Shown here: positions 1 through 11,302 of the stretch, one piece after another | How the letters are laid out: each line of letters opens with the position of its first letter | Position numbering within the stretch: position 1 is the stretch's first letter | Assembly: GCA_004335635.1 (NCBI GenBank) | Contig: QAXH01003440.1 | Span: 1-64,000, forward strand | DNA: 64,000 bases | Origin: Chloromonas sp. AAM2 | Lineage: Eukaryota; Chlorophyta; Chlorophyceae; Chlamydomonadales; Chlamydomonadaceae | Reading direction: 5' to 3' | The notes under the pieces: model-generated | Seen by the model: the letters and a program-made list of their open reading frames with translations, nothing else | Told to the model about the DNA's origin: nothing | Database searches by the model: none | Translations under genes and position numbers: made by a program

Positions 1-1251
1 TGTGCTGCTTGTGGCTGGATGTCTCCGCATGCCTAGGCAGAGTGCTGGCTCTGAAGTGGCAAAACTCCAACAGACGCCCTGTGGCATTGCTGCACGGATT
101 GCACCACAGCTGGCCTGTGGCTACGTCTCCGCCAGCCCATGCATGCTCGATGAGCCAGCTCGTCTGAACCCAACGGTTGAGGTCATGCTGTTGCTGCGAT
201 TGTGCGGTTGTCAGCTGCGCGCTTTGCCTGCGGCTCGCGAAGGCTGAGCACAACTCCTGCCGACGTTGTGCCCGCTGGTGCGATATGGGACGCTGCGGGC
301 ATTTGGGGCAATGCGGCTGTTGCAGGGGTGGGTGCTGCGCGCTTTTTGCCCGCCCCGGGAGTTTGAGCGTTGTGCCACCAAACTCCAGCAGACGCGTGGA
401 AGCACTTGGGTCTAGCTGCTTTCGATATGATAGCTTGGGGTCTAGCTGCTTGAATGTACTTCGGGACTGAATGTACTTCTGGGTTTGAATGTACTTCGGG
501 ACTGTCAGGTATGGCAAGAATTCCCAGCGCATTACTCGTAGGACCAGACATGGTGCAACATGGTACAGCTAGGCTACAGCGCTGGCGTCGAAAGGCCGAG
601 AACAAGTCGTTTTGAAAAAAGTGCACGATTCAGTGTACGGCTTATTGGTGGGCGCCACGGACTGTGGTCGCACATGTGACAGGCACCTGGCCAGAAGCAA
701 AGTGCGGCCAGTGCAGACTGCGGCTATGCAGGCTGTTTCGAACTGCTGCAGACACTAACGCGCTCGGGGAATAGACTGGCGTCCGACTGGCGGCAACGGC
801 CGGCCAAGCTGGCTCCCGACTGGCGCGCAAGGCCCGCTTCACGGGCCTTCAGCGTCATGGCGCCGAACTCTCAAAGTCTGGCGGGCGCCAGAAACTGGCG
901 CTGACGCCAGTTAACAAATACCCTTATTACGTTTGAATATTTGATTTGGTTGTGGTAGAGTTCTTGTGCACCTGCACGGCTGTGCATCTTGGCCAGCTTT
1001 TGTATCGGCCTACCTCTTTCTGCTCGTCGTCTTTGGCCTCCCAGATGGGACATACTGCTGGCTAACAGGCATCTTGTGGCCGGCATAGTTTTGAAATGAT
1101 CAAATTGCTTTGCTTTATGCGTTTTCTCTACAAACCTCGGTGTGGTTGCCTGTTTGCAGTCCCTTTTGCACTTGGGTCTCAGGCAATGATGTATGCCGAC
1201 CAAACCCGCTGTAATCACAGAATAATGGAAATCTGGATCACCGCCACTCAC
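1..1251. other. No gene resolved; presumed P450 intron/flank
   Basis: No exon with P450 heme-loop residues is visible on the minus strand. Bases 772-912 hold an unusual cluster of CTGGCG/CGCCAG words in both orientations. Open frames here do not resemble known proteins. Confidence 0.5.
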
Positions 1252-4200
1252 GTCCAAGCCCTCCTCCCGCTCCACGTCCCTTGATGTGGTGTGTGCGGGC
1301 GGGAACAGCCGCAGCGTCTCATTGATCACGGCGTCGGTGTACGGGAACTGTGCAGGTGGCCAGAGGAGCATTGATGGCCAGGGTCAGTGTTCACAACAAA
1401 TCTCACTTGAATCAAGAGCCAGGGCTCGTTTGCAGGAGGCGGGCAGATTCCAGTCATGTGATCATGGCTCTAGCAGGGTTCAAGAACAGAGCTCAATCCA
1501 AGATCGGTGCCCAGGGATGCTCGCATTTAGATGCAAGTAGAGCAGGCATGCACTGTGAGAGTTCCCAAACATGACTGAACCACCTACACCTAACACTGCC
1601 TCACAGACTCGGACAGCATCGATTTGAATCTCGCCCAGGCACGGTGGCCCCCTTATCAGCACCAACCTTGCTCGTCTGGGACATGGGCTTAGTCCAGTCA
1701 TGGGTGTCGATTTCCGCCAACAGTTTGGAGACCACTCCAGGATGCTGCAATCAAACAGAAAAAGCCGAAGCGCATGAGGCAGGACATGCATGCAACAAGA
1801 TGTGAGCCTTAGCTGATCACGCGAGGAGTAAAACAACTTCATGGTGATGGAATAGATCAGGTTACTCGCCGCACAATTCCCCGCTTCCCCCCTTCTTCTC
1901 TCCCGCCAAACCCATTTTACATCACCATGGCGAAATGAGCTGCCATTGCGCACCTGGCTTAGCAGATAGATACAAAACGTCAGCGCAGTGGCGGTTGTCT
2001 CGGTGCCTGGAAGGACAAGGCAAACATGCAGTGGAGACATGCTGACGGGCCACATCTGAACGGTACCTAACATCACTTGTACCGAGCAGCGGGACCGAGC
2101 AGCGGGACCGAGCAGCGGGACCGAGCAGTGGGACCGAGCAGCGGGACCGAGCAGCGGGACGTGTCGGTACTCAAGAGTGCGAGCTGCAAATCAATGGTGC
2201 TTTGGCTGCTGATGCGAATCGTTGAAGCTGAGCCAGGCTTCACAAGGTGTGACTTGGCTGTATATGCTTTGCTCACACGCCAGCACGAACCAATGCATGG
2301 CGCACATGCAGGTAAAATGCCCCACTCAACCCGTGCAACAAGCAGCACATGGCGTAGACATGTGCCATACATGACCCACCCACCCACTGACACATACTCC
2401 CACCCCTTTGAGTATAGGTTGTTGCTTAGGGTGCATTAATTTAATCGTTTTCTTCCCCCGTTGCCTATGCTGGGCAGTTCTCCCCGGACTGAAGGCCATG
2501 TAAATAACAACAACACCCCTGCGAGTATACCTGCCCTTCCTGAGATGTGGTGCCTCACCCGTTGGCCCTCGCACACACCTGCCAGGATGAACGTGTTGGC
2601 CTGTGACGTGATGGTCTTATCATCCATCATGATCGCTGCAGCGTCACTAGTCAGTGCGCCAGCAGTCGCTGATGCAGCTGACTTGGATAGAGCAGAGGAA
2701 GACAAGCATGCGGAAGATGGGGTAGCTATTTGACCTGTAGCCGGTATGGAATGGGGACATCGATAATGCAGTACATGGGCATGGATGGGCAACGACTGCA
2801 TGAGGGTCGATTGGGGTTCGATGGAGGGTCAATTGAGGGATGTGAAATACATGGATGGGCGGACTGCCATGGCTGGGCAAACCGCAACTCAATCAGGATC
2901 ACTATTAAGCAGCCTCAGGCGGTCCCGTGTCTCACATAACAAAGCCACCAAGCAGTACCAGACTGCAACTGTAAAAAGCAGATATGGCTGAGACATGCAA
3001 TGCCTCCTTCGATGCACGGTGCACTTCATGCAGTTTTGCACCTTGTGCGCTGTTGGTCGTGCCCTTGTTGCCCGCTTCCATCCTCGCCCTTGCCTTGGCC
3101 TGCGCTGCCAGCATGAGGCCCAGGAAGGAACCCTGGTCGACACCCTCCAAGAGACCTGTGCAGGCAAACAAATGAAAAGACGTTAAGAATGTGCCGAGAA
3201 TGGCCAACATATACTGGAGCTCCTTGCAAGACAATCTTGTAAGTTTGCAGGCCACGCAGATAACAGTAACGTCGGATGAGCAGTGCAGTGAAATATAATA
3301 TATATATATATATATAATGGTGTCCAGCGCAGATTACAGAGCTGCGAAACCGTGGTATGCAAACTTCAGATTGGGCTCTTTGTTTGTAGGCTTCAACTCC
3401 GCAACTAACTCACAGTTCTCCCCAAAACTTTTTCTGTACCTAGTTGCAAGTCAGATGACAATTCACTTGCCTGAGGGTGCGTTCTTTCCCTTGGCCTTTG
3501 CGTTCAGAGCGTCAGCCACTGTGTTTGTGCCGTGTGACTGGGTGCGCCAGTCCGCGATCAGCCGGGAGGCGGTCTGCCGGATAGTTATGCCCGCCTGCGA
3601 ATGGCCGCGTGGATAGTACAACTCGATTACAACAGAACTTCCAGTAGACATACTGTGATAAGTGATGTACCATGTTATGAGCACATGCTATGATACAATG
3701 TGATTCTGAGCGACCAATTCTGGCTACCTGTTTCTGTTAATGCCTTCAGTAGCCACCACCTGCGTAACTAATAGCCACAGGTACAATCCTGCTCAGAGGT
3801 GCCAAGGGGTTCCGCTAGGCATCTCGTGGACTGAGCGTGTCATGTGACGGTTCCGTAGTCATCCACACCGGCAGCAGGAGCAGTGTAAGAGCAGGTCTGC
3901 CGCGTACATGCAGATGCCTGAACCAGATGCTTTGGCGCAGCGCACCTGTCTGAGTCGCTTCAGTGGCGCATCGGGAAACAGCCGAGCGAATGGCACGATG
4001 AAGTACGCCATGGGCGGCAGCACTGCCATGGCAAAGATCCACTGGCTGGAACTCTACAAGCACACAGTGGTGATCATGCGGATGCCAAAGATATAGAATA
4101 GATGATAAATAAAATACAAAAAAATAAAATGATAAATAAAAAATAAATATAAGTAAATGAATGAATGAATGAATGAATAAACAAACAAACAAATCAATAA

Positions 4201-7200
4201 ATAAAGGCAAGGGCAGGTAGAGCTCAGGGTGGTGCTGGGTGTGCAAGGCGGCTGCAGGCTGCAGGTATACAAGCATATTGTCAGCTCAGGTGTGTATGAC
4301 TTTGTCCTGCATACAATCAAACACAGATGTGTGGAAAACATTCCACGGCAAAGGCAACAGCGGATTGTTTAGTTTAGGGCACACGGGCTGCAGCCATACT
4401 CATTGGGCTGTGTGCGGACCACCGGGTGTGCTGGACGCTGTCTGATAAGAACAAGAACAACAACAACAACAACAACATTGAATGCAGACATACCAACAAA
4501 CACACCTTGAGAGTCGAGCCCTGGAAGAACACTTTGACCGCGTTTGAGATGTCCTTGCCCGGCCCATGGTCCTGATGTGGCGAGGAGTGGCCAGCCAGGG
4601 CACCGAACTTGACACTGCAACGTGGCAAAATGATGGAAGCAAGCAGAAATGATCACTGCCCTATCCCTATCACTAGCCTATCCCCTGATGATCATTACCC
4701 ACTGTCGTTGAGCAACCCAGTCATAACGAAATTACATGATTCAGCCACTGGCCCACTTGAGTGGGTTTGCATGTAACACATATGACTGTTTGATAGTTGG
4801 GTTGAACGCTGACACTGCAGGAAGGACAGGGACAATAATGCGTCTTACACTCCTTGCCGAATGCCAGATGCAAGAAGGACTGGTACCGGCAGGTGCTAGG
4901 CTACTGAAGCTTCTCAGTGAAGTGACGGGGGCTCCAAACATGTCAACCACTTGCTTGCAAACAGTCTGCCTGGACTGTTAAATGGTTGATGTATTGCACG
5001 ACAGGTTGTGGCTGGCGTACGCTTGCGACAATACAATTGTGACAATACAAGTGAAGAACTTGTGAAGGAGACAACCCCTGATTATAACAGGATGGTACGC
5101 ATGTGAAAGAATAATCGTCAAGCAAGTAACTGCCGGATAAACCTCTTCGGCTGCCTAGACTGAACTCACACATAGGCCTAATCATGACTCATCTTTCTCC
5201 TCTAATGCCTAAACTCCCATGTCATTTGACAGTTACTCTATTGTAAATAACACTAACAACTCTAACACTCTAGTCATCTAGAGTTCATGTCATTTTAAAC
5301 AGGAAATGAATGTGAACAGGACTCACCCATACGCACACGTGCCCACCACTTCTAGAGTCAGATTCATCAGCTGCTCATGGATGTCGATGTACCGCCCCTC
5401 CTCCTCGTGCTTCTGCATCTCCTTGCCCACAGCCGCCGCCGCCTCCTTGCCATCACCATGACCGTTTCTATGGCCGTTGGTTGTTGCAGGCTTGGTCGCT
5501 GAGGTGATGTCCACAGTACCAGAAGCGGCTGTTTGGTCCCTTAGCATGGAGCACAGCTGGTGTGCGCACGACTCCATGAGGTCGGTGTAGCGCTGGAGAG
5601 TGCCGGGCGCAAACACAGGCTGCCATGCATTGCGCAGCATGCGCCAGAAACCGTCCCTGCAGTATGTCGGTTTTGAAAACACCTGGCCTGGCTTGCAGCA
5701 CAAGTTGAAACATGCTGCAGCTACTGCAAAGCCGGTACTCAATGACAGGTCATAAGGGATTAATCTGGATGATTAGTAGGTATGGCATCTTGGCTGACCT
5801 TGATTAAATACAAGTTGCAAAACAGGAGATCAATACGTCAATGGCCCAGCAGAAGCAGGCCAGGTGCTGGGTGCTACCACCTGATGCGAACAGCCAACCA
5901 CCTTGTGAGAAAGGGGGCTTCTAACCAACCTGGTACAAATAGGACGCTCTCCAACGCCACCACCACCAATGTAACAGCTAATATAATTCACCAACACCAA
6001 TATCAATGTTGCGGCCCCTTGAAAAATCATATGCATGCCGGGGGTGATCATATGCATGCCGAGGGTAACGATATGCATGCCATACGCAAGCGCAAACACT
6101 AGCCATGTACCACCACCACCACCACTACCAGCAGCAGCATGATTAATTTGTTACAATAGGGAAGCCGTCAAAGGACACGGGACGGCATGTGCGACCACCA
6201 GCTCACCTCGCCTGCACCAGTCCGTTATCATCCATGAGTACGTTGGGTCCCTGAATTGCTCGGGCCGCACCCCGGGGCACCACCCGCAACACAGTGTGAT
6301 TGGTGAGCTTGAAGAGAGCCTGCACAGCACAGGCAAGCAAACACAAAAGGTGCCAAAAGGTCCCCTTTGGAGCTTGACATGGCTGGTTCAAGGCACATGG
6401 GATCGCGCGCTGCGTTGTTGGGTGTAAACCTTGCGATGAAGAACAAATGGAAAACAAACACGCAAGATGGGGGCGGCCTGGGACGTGGCTCGTGGGTAAC
6501 CGGCTATGAAGGACAGAACAGCAGAAAACAGAGCAGGGAAGACGCATGCAAAGCGTGCTTGGTGCTAGGGGATGCAACTCACCGCCCTTGCCATTTCAGG
6601 GTCAGCCAGGACCACCACACCGTTCGTGGTGATGAACATCTGCAGAGGCACATGGACGCAAACACTCACTCTTTATGCGTGCATGCAAAACACTCCTCAT
6701 GCGATGATACGCATGTGTGGTGCGGGCGGTAACTGAAGCACCATCACCACCGTCAAAACACAGATTCACAAGGCGTGTGGAACTGTGGCTGCAGCACTGC
6801 ACTCTGATGAAAACAATCTGAGTGAGAGAACGAGCACTGTGTTACAGTGTTACACACATTGTAGCTCGTGTTGCCAAGGGTGCAGTGGTCTCACAGCAGG
6901 TCGCGTAACAGCAGTAGCAAAAGCAACTAACAGCGGTGTCATCAGTATGGCATCATCAGAAGAACAGGAGCTAACAACAACAGGAGCTCAAAAACTCCTT
7001 GCTGAAGCTGAAGCTGAGATTGTCCTAATCGGTGAGATGCTTGGAAATTTGTCCGGATTGACGCTGTGCTGCAGCATGGTCACCGGGAAATTAAAACGCA
7101 TGGCCTGCCATCCTTGCCACTGAAACAATGACCATACCCTCGTGGCACTTGCCTTGAACACACGGCCATACTCGCCAATCCATTTTTGAATCGCTACATG

Positions 7201-7845
7201 GCTGCCGCCCATGGCAAAAATCTCAGGAATGTTGCCAACCAACAGACTGGGTCTGGGGCCTGCACAGTGTTCAGCATAGGCTTGTTGTGAAATTGTTAAA
7301 GTTGTCGGGGCCAGCGTCTTCCAGTGTCATGCCCATGCATAGGAATGCTTGCGTGGTGACACCCTACAAGGTTCCACTGGATGATATGGCCGCGCACAGA
7401 TTGTGCGCGCGCTGCAGGACCGTGGTGCTCATGTCCACGCGGATGACGATGTAGCATGAAGACAGACTGCTTTCCATGTCCATGCAGAGGTGTTGATATT
7501 CACAAGAATGCCATGGCTAGTGCCGTGGTTGACTGATGCGCCACCTGAACTGTGGGTCTTGGCCTCACCTGGAAATCGTCGCAGCTGCCATCTTGCATAA
7601 GCCTGCTTGCACACTTGAATCACCTTCATGCAACAAGGTGCAGAATGTGTTGCACAATGCCACGCATGCAGGCTGCCACCGCACTGTACCACGCATCTGA
7701 TGTGCATACGTCATCTGCCCACCAGCGAACCGCCGATGAGGACCACTGGGATTGACGCGGCCAGTCCAACGGTCTTCCAAGACGGGCTGGGCAGGCTGAT
7801 GGTCGGAAGACGCTCAAGCCCTAGCGTGACTGCCTCCGGCGACAT
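1252..7845 (-). CDS. Cytochrome P450 (3' part not found)
   Basis: Membrane-anchored heme monooxygenase; substrate unknown. Fourteen exons join in frame: 7845-7723, 7602-7569, 7259-7153, 6639-6583, 6319-6207, 5656-5327, 4614-4506, 4053-3946, 3594-3471, 3155-3042, 2677-2579, 2006-1954, 1744-1667, 1347-1252 (515 codons). Residues 24-42 are a hydrophobic N-terminal anchor, followed by the basic, proline-ended hinge WQLRRFPGPRP. The C-helix is DGFWRMLRNAW. The I-helix reads TFILAGTETTATAL, and the K-helix ExxR is E493/R496 in VINETLRLFPP. The exons that should carry the PERF region and the FxxGxRxCxG heme cysteine are not recognisable between 1 and 1252, so the gene either continues left of the window or is truncated. 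Two introns (after 7153 and after 3471) start with GC, both as GCAAGT. The style resembles CYP711/CYP3-clan enzymes, but the family is not certain. ATG 7845 was chosen because the anchor follows directly. Confidence 0.85.
2086..2160. repeat. 13-bp minisatellite in P450 intron
   Basis: About six tandem copies of a unit close to GACCGAGCAGCGG lie in the intron between the two I-helix exons of the P450 gene. Confidence 0.9.
4088..4206. repeat. A-rich microsatellites (GAAT)n and (CAAA)n
   Basis: An A/T-dominated stretch with runs of AATA, GAAT and CAAA units lies in the P450 intron between the exons ending at 4506 and starting at 4053. Confidence 0.9.
6840..6995 (+). repeat. Dispersed repeat, copy 1 (GTCATCAGTATGGCATCATC family)
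   Basis: It shares GTGTTACACACATTGTAGC, then CAGCGGTGTCATCAGTATGG and CATCAGAAGAACA with a second copy near 8964-9057. The copy lies inside a P450 intron, so it is probably transposon-derived and not coding. No family was recognised. Confidence 0.7.
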
Positions 7846-8517
7846 GCTGGCTCCAGCCGGCCTGGGAACACAAACTTGTGGGGCGTACTCAATAGATGCA
7901 AGTTCAAGTGTCAATTGCTGGCGCAAGCCCCAAAAACGCACACCGACGTGGTGAGGGTTTCTCACTCATTACCCTAGAACGGGACAGTCGATGCTGCCAG
8001 CTGCCAGGAACGAGGCCCGCAAACATGACAGATTGGTGGTCGGTGGTTACATCGTTCCAGTGGCGTGCCGCAGCAGCACTGGTCAGGCGTACAAGCAACT
8101 GAAATTCGCGAAACAAAACGTGCAAACAAGTTAGCAAGCAAGCACACAGCCATTGCAAGCACAAAAGCAAACACACAAACAACCAAACGGTTCAATTAAA
8201 CTAGAACACGACAAGGTTGGAAGCAACCAGACCCACCACCCGGCACGCCTGAGCAGCATCCATGCAGGGCGGGTGGGTGGGCAACAACCTGGAAACACTG
8301 ATGCAGACGAAAGTCTGCAAAACGATACAACAACATAATGTTGGTCATATCGTAGACATCTCCTTTACACCTCCAGAGTCCATTCGTGAGAAACTGCAGC
8401 ACGTGGTCCCGTTACACTCCACCACTTTTGTTTTAGAAATTTCAAAAATTTGCAGAGAAGCCTTGCGCATCGTGATTGCTCTGTGATTCCCTGGGCTGAT
8501 GTGACATCATGTAAAAA

Positions 8518-8622
8518 GTAATGCTTGTCAGAGCGAGAGTAACGCTTGTCAGAGCGAGAGTAACGCTTGTCAGAGCGAGAGTAACGCTTGTCAGAGTGAG
8601 AGTAACGCTTGTCAGAGTCCGT
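8518..8622. repeat. 21-bp minisatellite
   Basis: Five tandem copies of a unit near AGAGCGAGAGTAACGCTTGTC. All frames remain open because the period is a multiple of three; no gene is implied. Confidence 0.9.
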
Positions 8623-8963
8623 GGCCATATATCGACACCATCGCTGTCTGTTCGTCCTCTTCGCCCCGGAGGACCTCGGCTGGCTTGGAGGGCGTTGGTG
8701 AGTGGGAGTCTTTATGTCTTGAACAGCAGTCGGCCTCGCGCAAATCACATTGCAGGGCACAATTGTACAAGCTGTGGAGCCGTCTCCACAGTCTCTGCAG
8801 AGTCTGCGCGCTTTCACCGGTGAGTTTCGCCACCGGTCGCAGACACCGTCAGAGCCTGTCAGAGCTTGTCGCAGACATAGTTTGGCACTGTCAGAGCCTG
8901 TCGCAGACACTGTTTGACACCGCCAATAATCTGTATGCATCACCGTGCACTTGCAGAGAAGGT

Positions 8964-9057
8964 GTTACACACATTGTAGCAAGAGTGCAGCAACTTACAG
9001 CGGTGTCATCAGTATGGCATCATCAGAAGAACAGCTAACAACAACAGGAGCTAACAA
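8964..9057 (+). repeat. Dispersed repeat, copy 2 (GTCATCAGTATGGCATCATC family)
   Basis: Shorter partner of the repeat at 6840-6995, with the same end AGCTAACAACAACAGGAGCT. It is immediately followed by a copy of another repeat family on the opposite strand (9094-9214). Confidence 0.7.
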
Positions 9058-9093
9058 CATCAAGATCCCCCGTTCCTGTCTGACGCGTCGTTT

Positions 9094-9214
9094 TACAAGG
9101 AGGGAGTGCACACCATGAAGCATGTCCAACGCAAACATCCACTATTTGCGCAAATTGCAAAAAATTCTCCTAGCAAAGGGGAATTTGACCGTGTCGGCGA
9201 GGGGTGGTGAGGCC
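9094..9214 (-). repeat. Dispersed repeat family, copy 1 (GTTGGACGTGCT family)
   Basis: The reverse complement matches 11178-11302 and 22798-22922. The shared order is CACCACCC..CTGACACGG, then GCAATTTGCGCAAGTACTTG, then TTTGCGTTGGACGTGCT and GTGTGCACTCCCTCCTTGTA. No long open frame is conserved among copies. Confidence 0.8.
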
Positions 9215-9267
9215 CTTGTGTTCCCCTACCCCATCCGGTTGCACAACTACAGCCGTACCTTTGGGGG

Positions 9268-9297
9268 GAAAAGAAGTTTGCCAGTTCTGGGACAACT
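9268..9297 (+). repeat. Solo terminal repeat, TTTGCCAGTTCTGGGACA family
   Basis: Single copy of the terminal sequence that bounds the inverted-repeat elements at 18699, 38308, 42845 and 44066. No partner end is visible nearby. Confidence 0.75.
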
Positions 9298-10710
9298 TTT
9301 GCGGACATTTAAAGTTGTCTGTACGTATTGTGAGAGCAGGGACAGAGTGCATGGAACAGAGTACGGAGACCCCTGTTCTCACGATGCCTGGTTCTTTTGA
9401 TGTGCATGGATATTTTCCATGCATTAATCCATTCAATCGTGGAAATGGAGGGGTTGCCCTGCGCAAGTCTCTTGCCATTGTGCAAACGTGTTTTGAGGTG
9501 TACCCAGATGTACCCAGAAGTACCCAGATGTTCACATGACGCCTAGCCAAGGGTGTGCATAGGGCGGCAAGTGCACACCCAAAGGCAATGATGATGTGTC
9601 TGGATATGTGGGCCGCTATATGTCCGGGACTAGCACTGGCGACCACTCATTGCTTACGGGTGTTCACCGCAGTGTTGCGTGCAGCAGACAAGCAGACGAA
9701 TGTAGCAACTTCAGATGCAGCAGTTGCTGAGGCCATGATAAGTAGCCGGTATAGCGGCAGGGGCAGTTAGGAGCCTGCACAACAGGTTTGTTGTCAGCAA
9801 CAGCAGCAACAGAAGGTGATGGCCACAACATCATGTGTTGAGCCAAGAACATGTGAGTTGCATCAACCTACACCACACTACAAACAACAACATGGCGACC
9901 ACAGGACGTAGTAAGTGACGCACAGCATGCCGCTGCTTCCCCAGACGGAGACCCATACACCCGGCGCAAGGCCCAGAGACTGCCCATACATGGCTGCCGC
10001 AAGTCTGGTGTATAACCAGGCAGTCAGGAACCCAGCAACTCAGGTCAAGTGCATTGCTTCAACAGTAGCATGCCGGGTGCAGACCAGGTATGTACCTGCA
10101 GATCCCAATGTGCAGAGGCGTTGCTGATGGCGTTGGAAGAGCCATGCATCAAGGCGGATGGACCTCTCCATGTGTACCAAATACCTATAGAGCCTGACGC
10201 GCACAGGCACAGCGCGCGTTGAGGCGTCAGTTTGCAAGACCGGATCCGACCACTCATCACCGACACAGCGTGTTTGCATTCAAAACTTTCGGCCCAACTC
10301 GAGATTAGCAGCCTGCGGTCAGTGATTGATTGACTCAGTGCTTAGACATTTCCTCAAACGTGCTGCCCCCAGAACTTGACTCGACGGGGCTCATGTCAAG
10401 GTTTTGGAACCTGACTTTCATGCCCGCTCTCTGCTGCTTGTCAAGTGCCGGAGCGGCCTGGCAGGCATATGTGAGGCGCACAGTATGCCTTCAGAAGCGA
10501 ACCAAGCTTTTTGGAATGTTGGTGGTGCCCCAGCCAACTACTGTGGTACCAGACTTAGCACATGGTACCAGACTTAAGTTGACACCAGAGTCACTATGCT
10601 GACGCCTGTAGGACCACTTTCACCACTTGCGGTATGCATTTTGCGTATTTAAGACTGCGTTGGGCCTTTTGCCTGACGGGTAACGTCGCATTCTGGGCCT
10701 TACTTCAAAT

Positions 10711-10830
10711 ACCAGGCATCGGTGCCTGGTTCTTTGTATTTACATACCACTTTCCCATTAACTACTCTGTTTAGATCTGAAATTAAAGGGGTTACCCCAG
10801 CCTATCTTGCGCAAGAGAGGCTGGGGTAAC
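10711..10830. repeat. Two perfect hairpins
   Basis: Bases 10711-10730 form the palindrome-like ACCAGGCAT/CGGTGCCTGGT. Bases 10791-10830 form a stem with GTTACCCCAGCC pairing GGCTGGGGTAAC around a loop that itself contains CTTGCGCAAG. They could be element ends or extruding structures; no flanking gene is recognised. Confidence 0.7.
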
Positions 10831-11177
10831 TCCTCGATTTGCACACTTATATGAATTAATTTATGGAAATATGCATGCAAATCAAAAGAAGCAGGCATCC
10901 CAGTAACCCCGTTGCCAACCAAGCTTCTTGCTAAAGTACTTGTTTCCCGCCATAATACTTGACAGATTGTACTTGACACCAGCTTGAACCTTTAATAGCA
11001 GAACCTTTTGTCACAGCCATGGTGATGTGGGACCTTGTGATGGATTGACCATCTTCTGAAAAGTTGCAATGGATTCAACTTCGTCAATTAGTTGACCTTT
11101 GACAAACTCGGTTGATCTCATTACCTTTGCAAACGGGGTGCTTTCGGAAGGTGCTCTGTGGGGTGATAGCCACATGG

Positions 11178-11302
11178 TTTTCACCACCCCCTGGCTGACA
11201 CGGCTAGATTCCCCTTAACTAGGAGAAATTTTCGCAATTTGCGCGAGTACTTGATGTTTGCGTTGGACGTGCTTCCTGGTGTGCACTCCCTCCTTGTAAT
11301 TA
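11178..11302 (+). repeat. Dispersed repeat family, copy 2 (GTTGGACGTGCT family)
   Basis: Plus-orientation copy, diverged by roughly one base in ten from the copies at 9094-9214 and 22798-22922. It ends in GTGTGCACTCCCTCCTTGTA. Confidence 0.8.
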
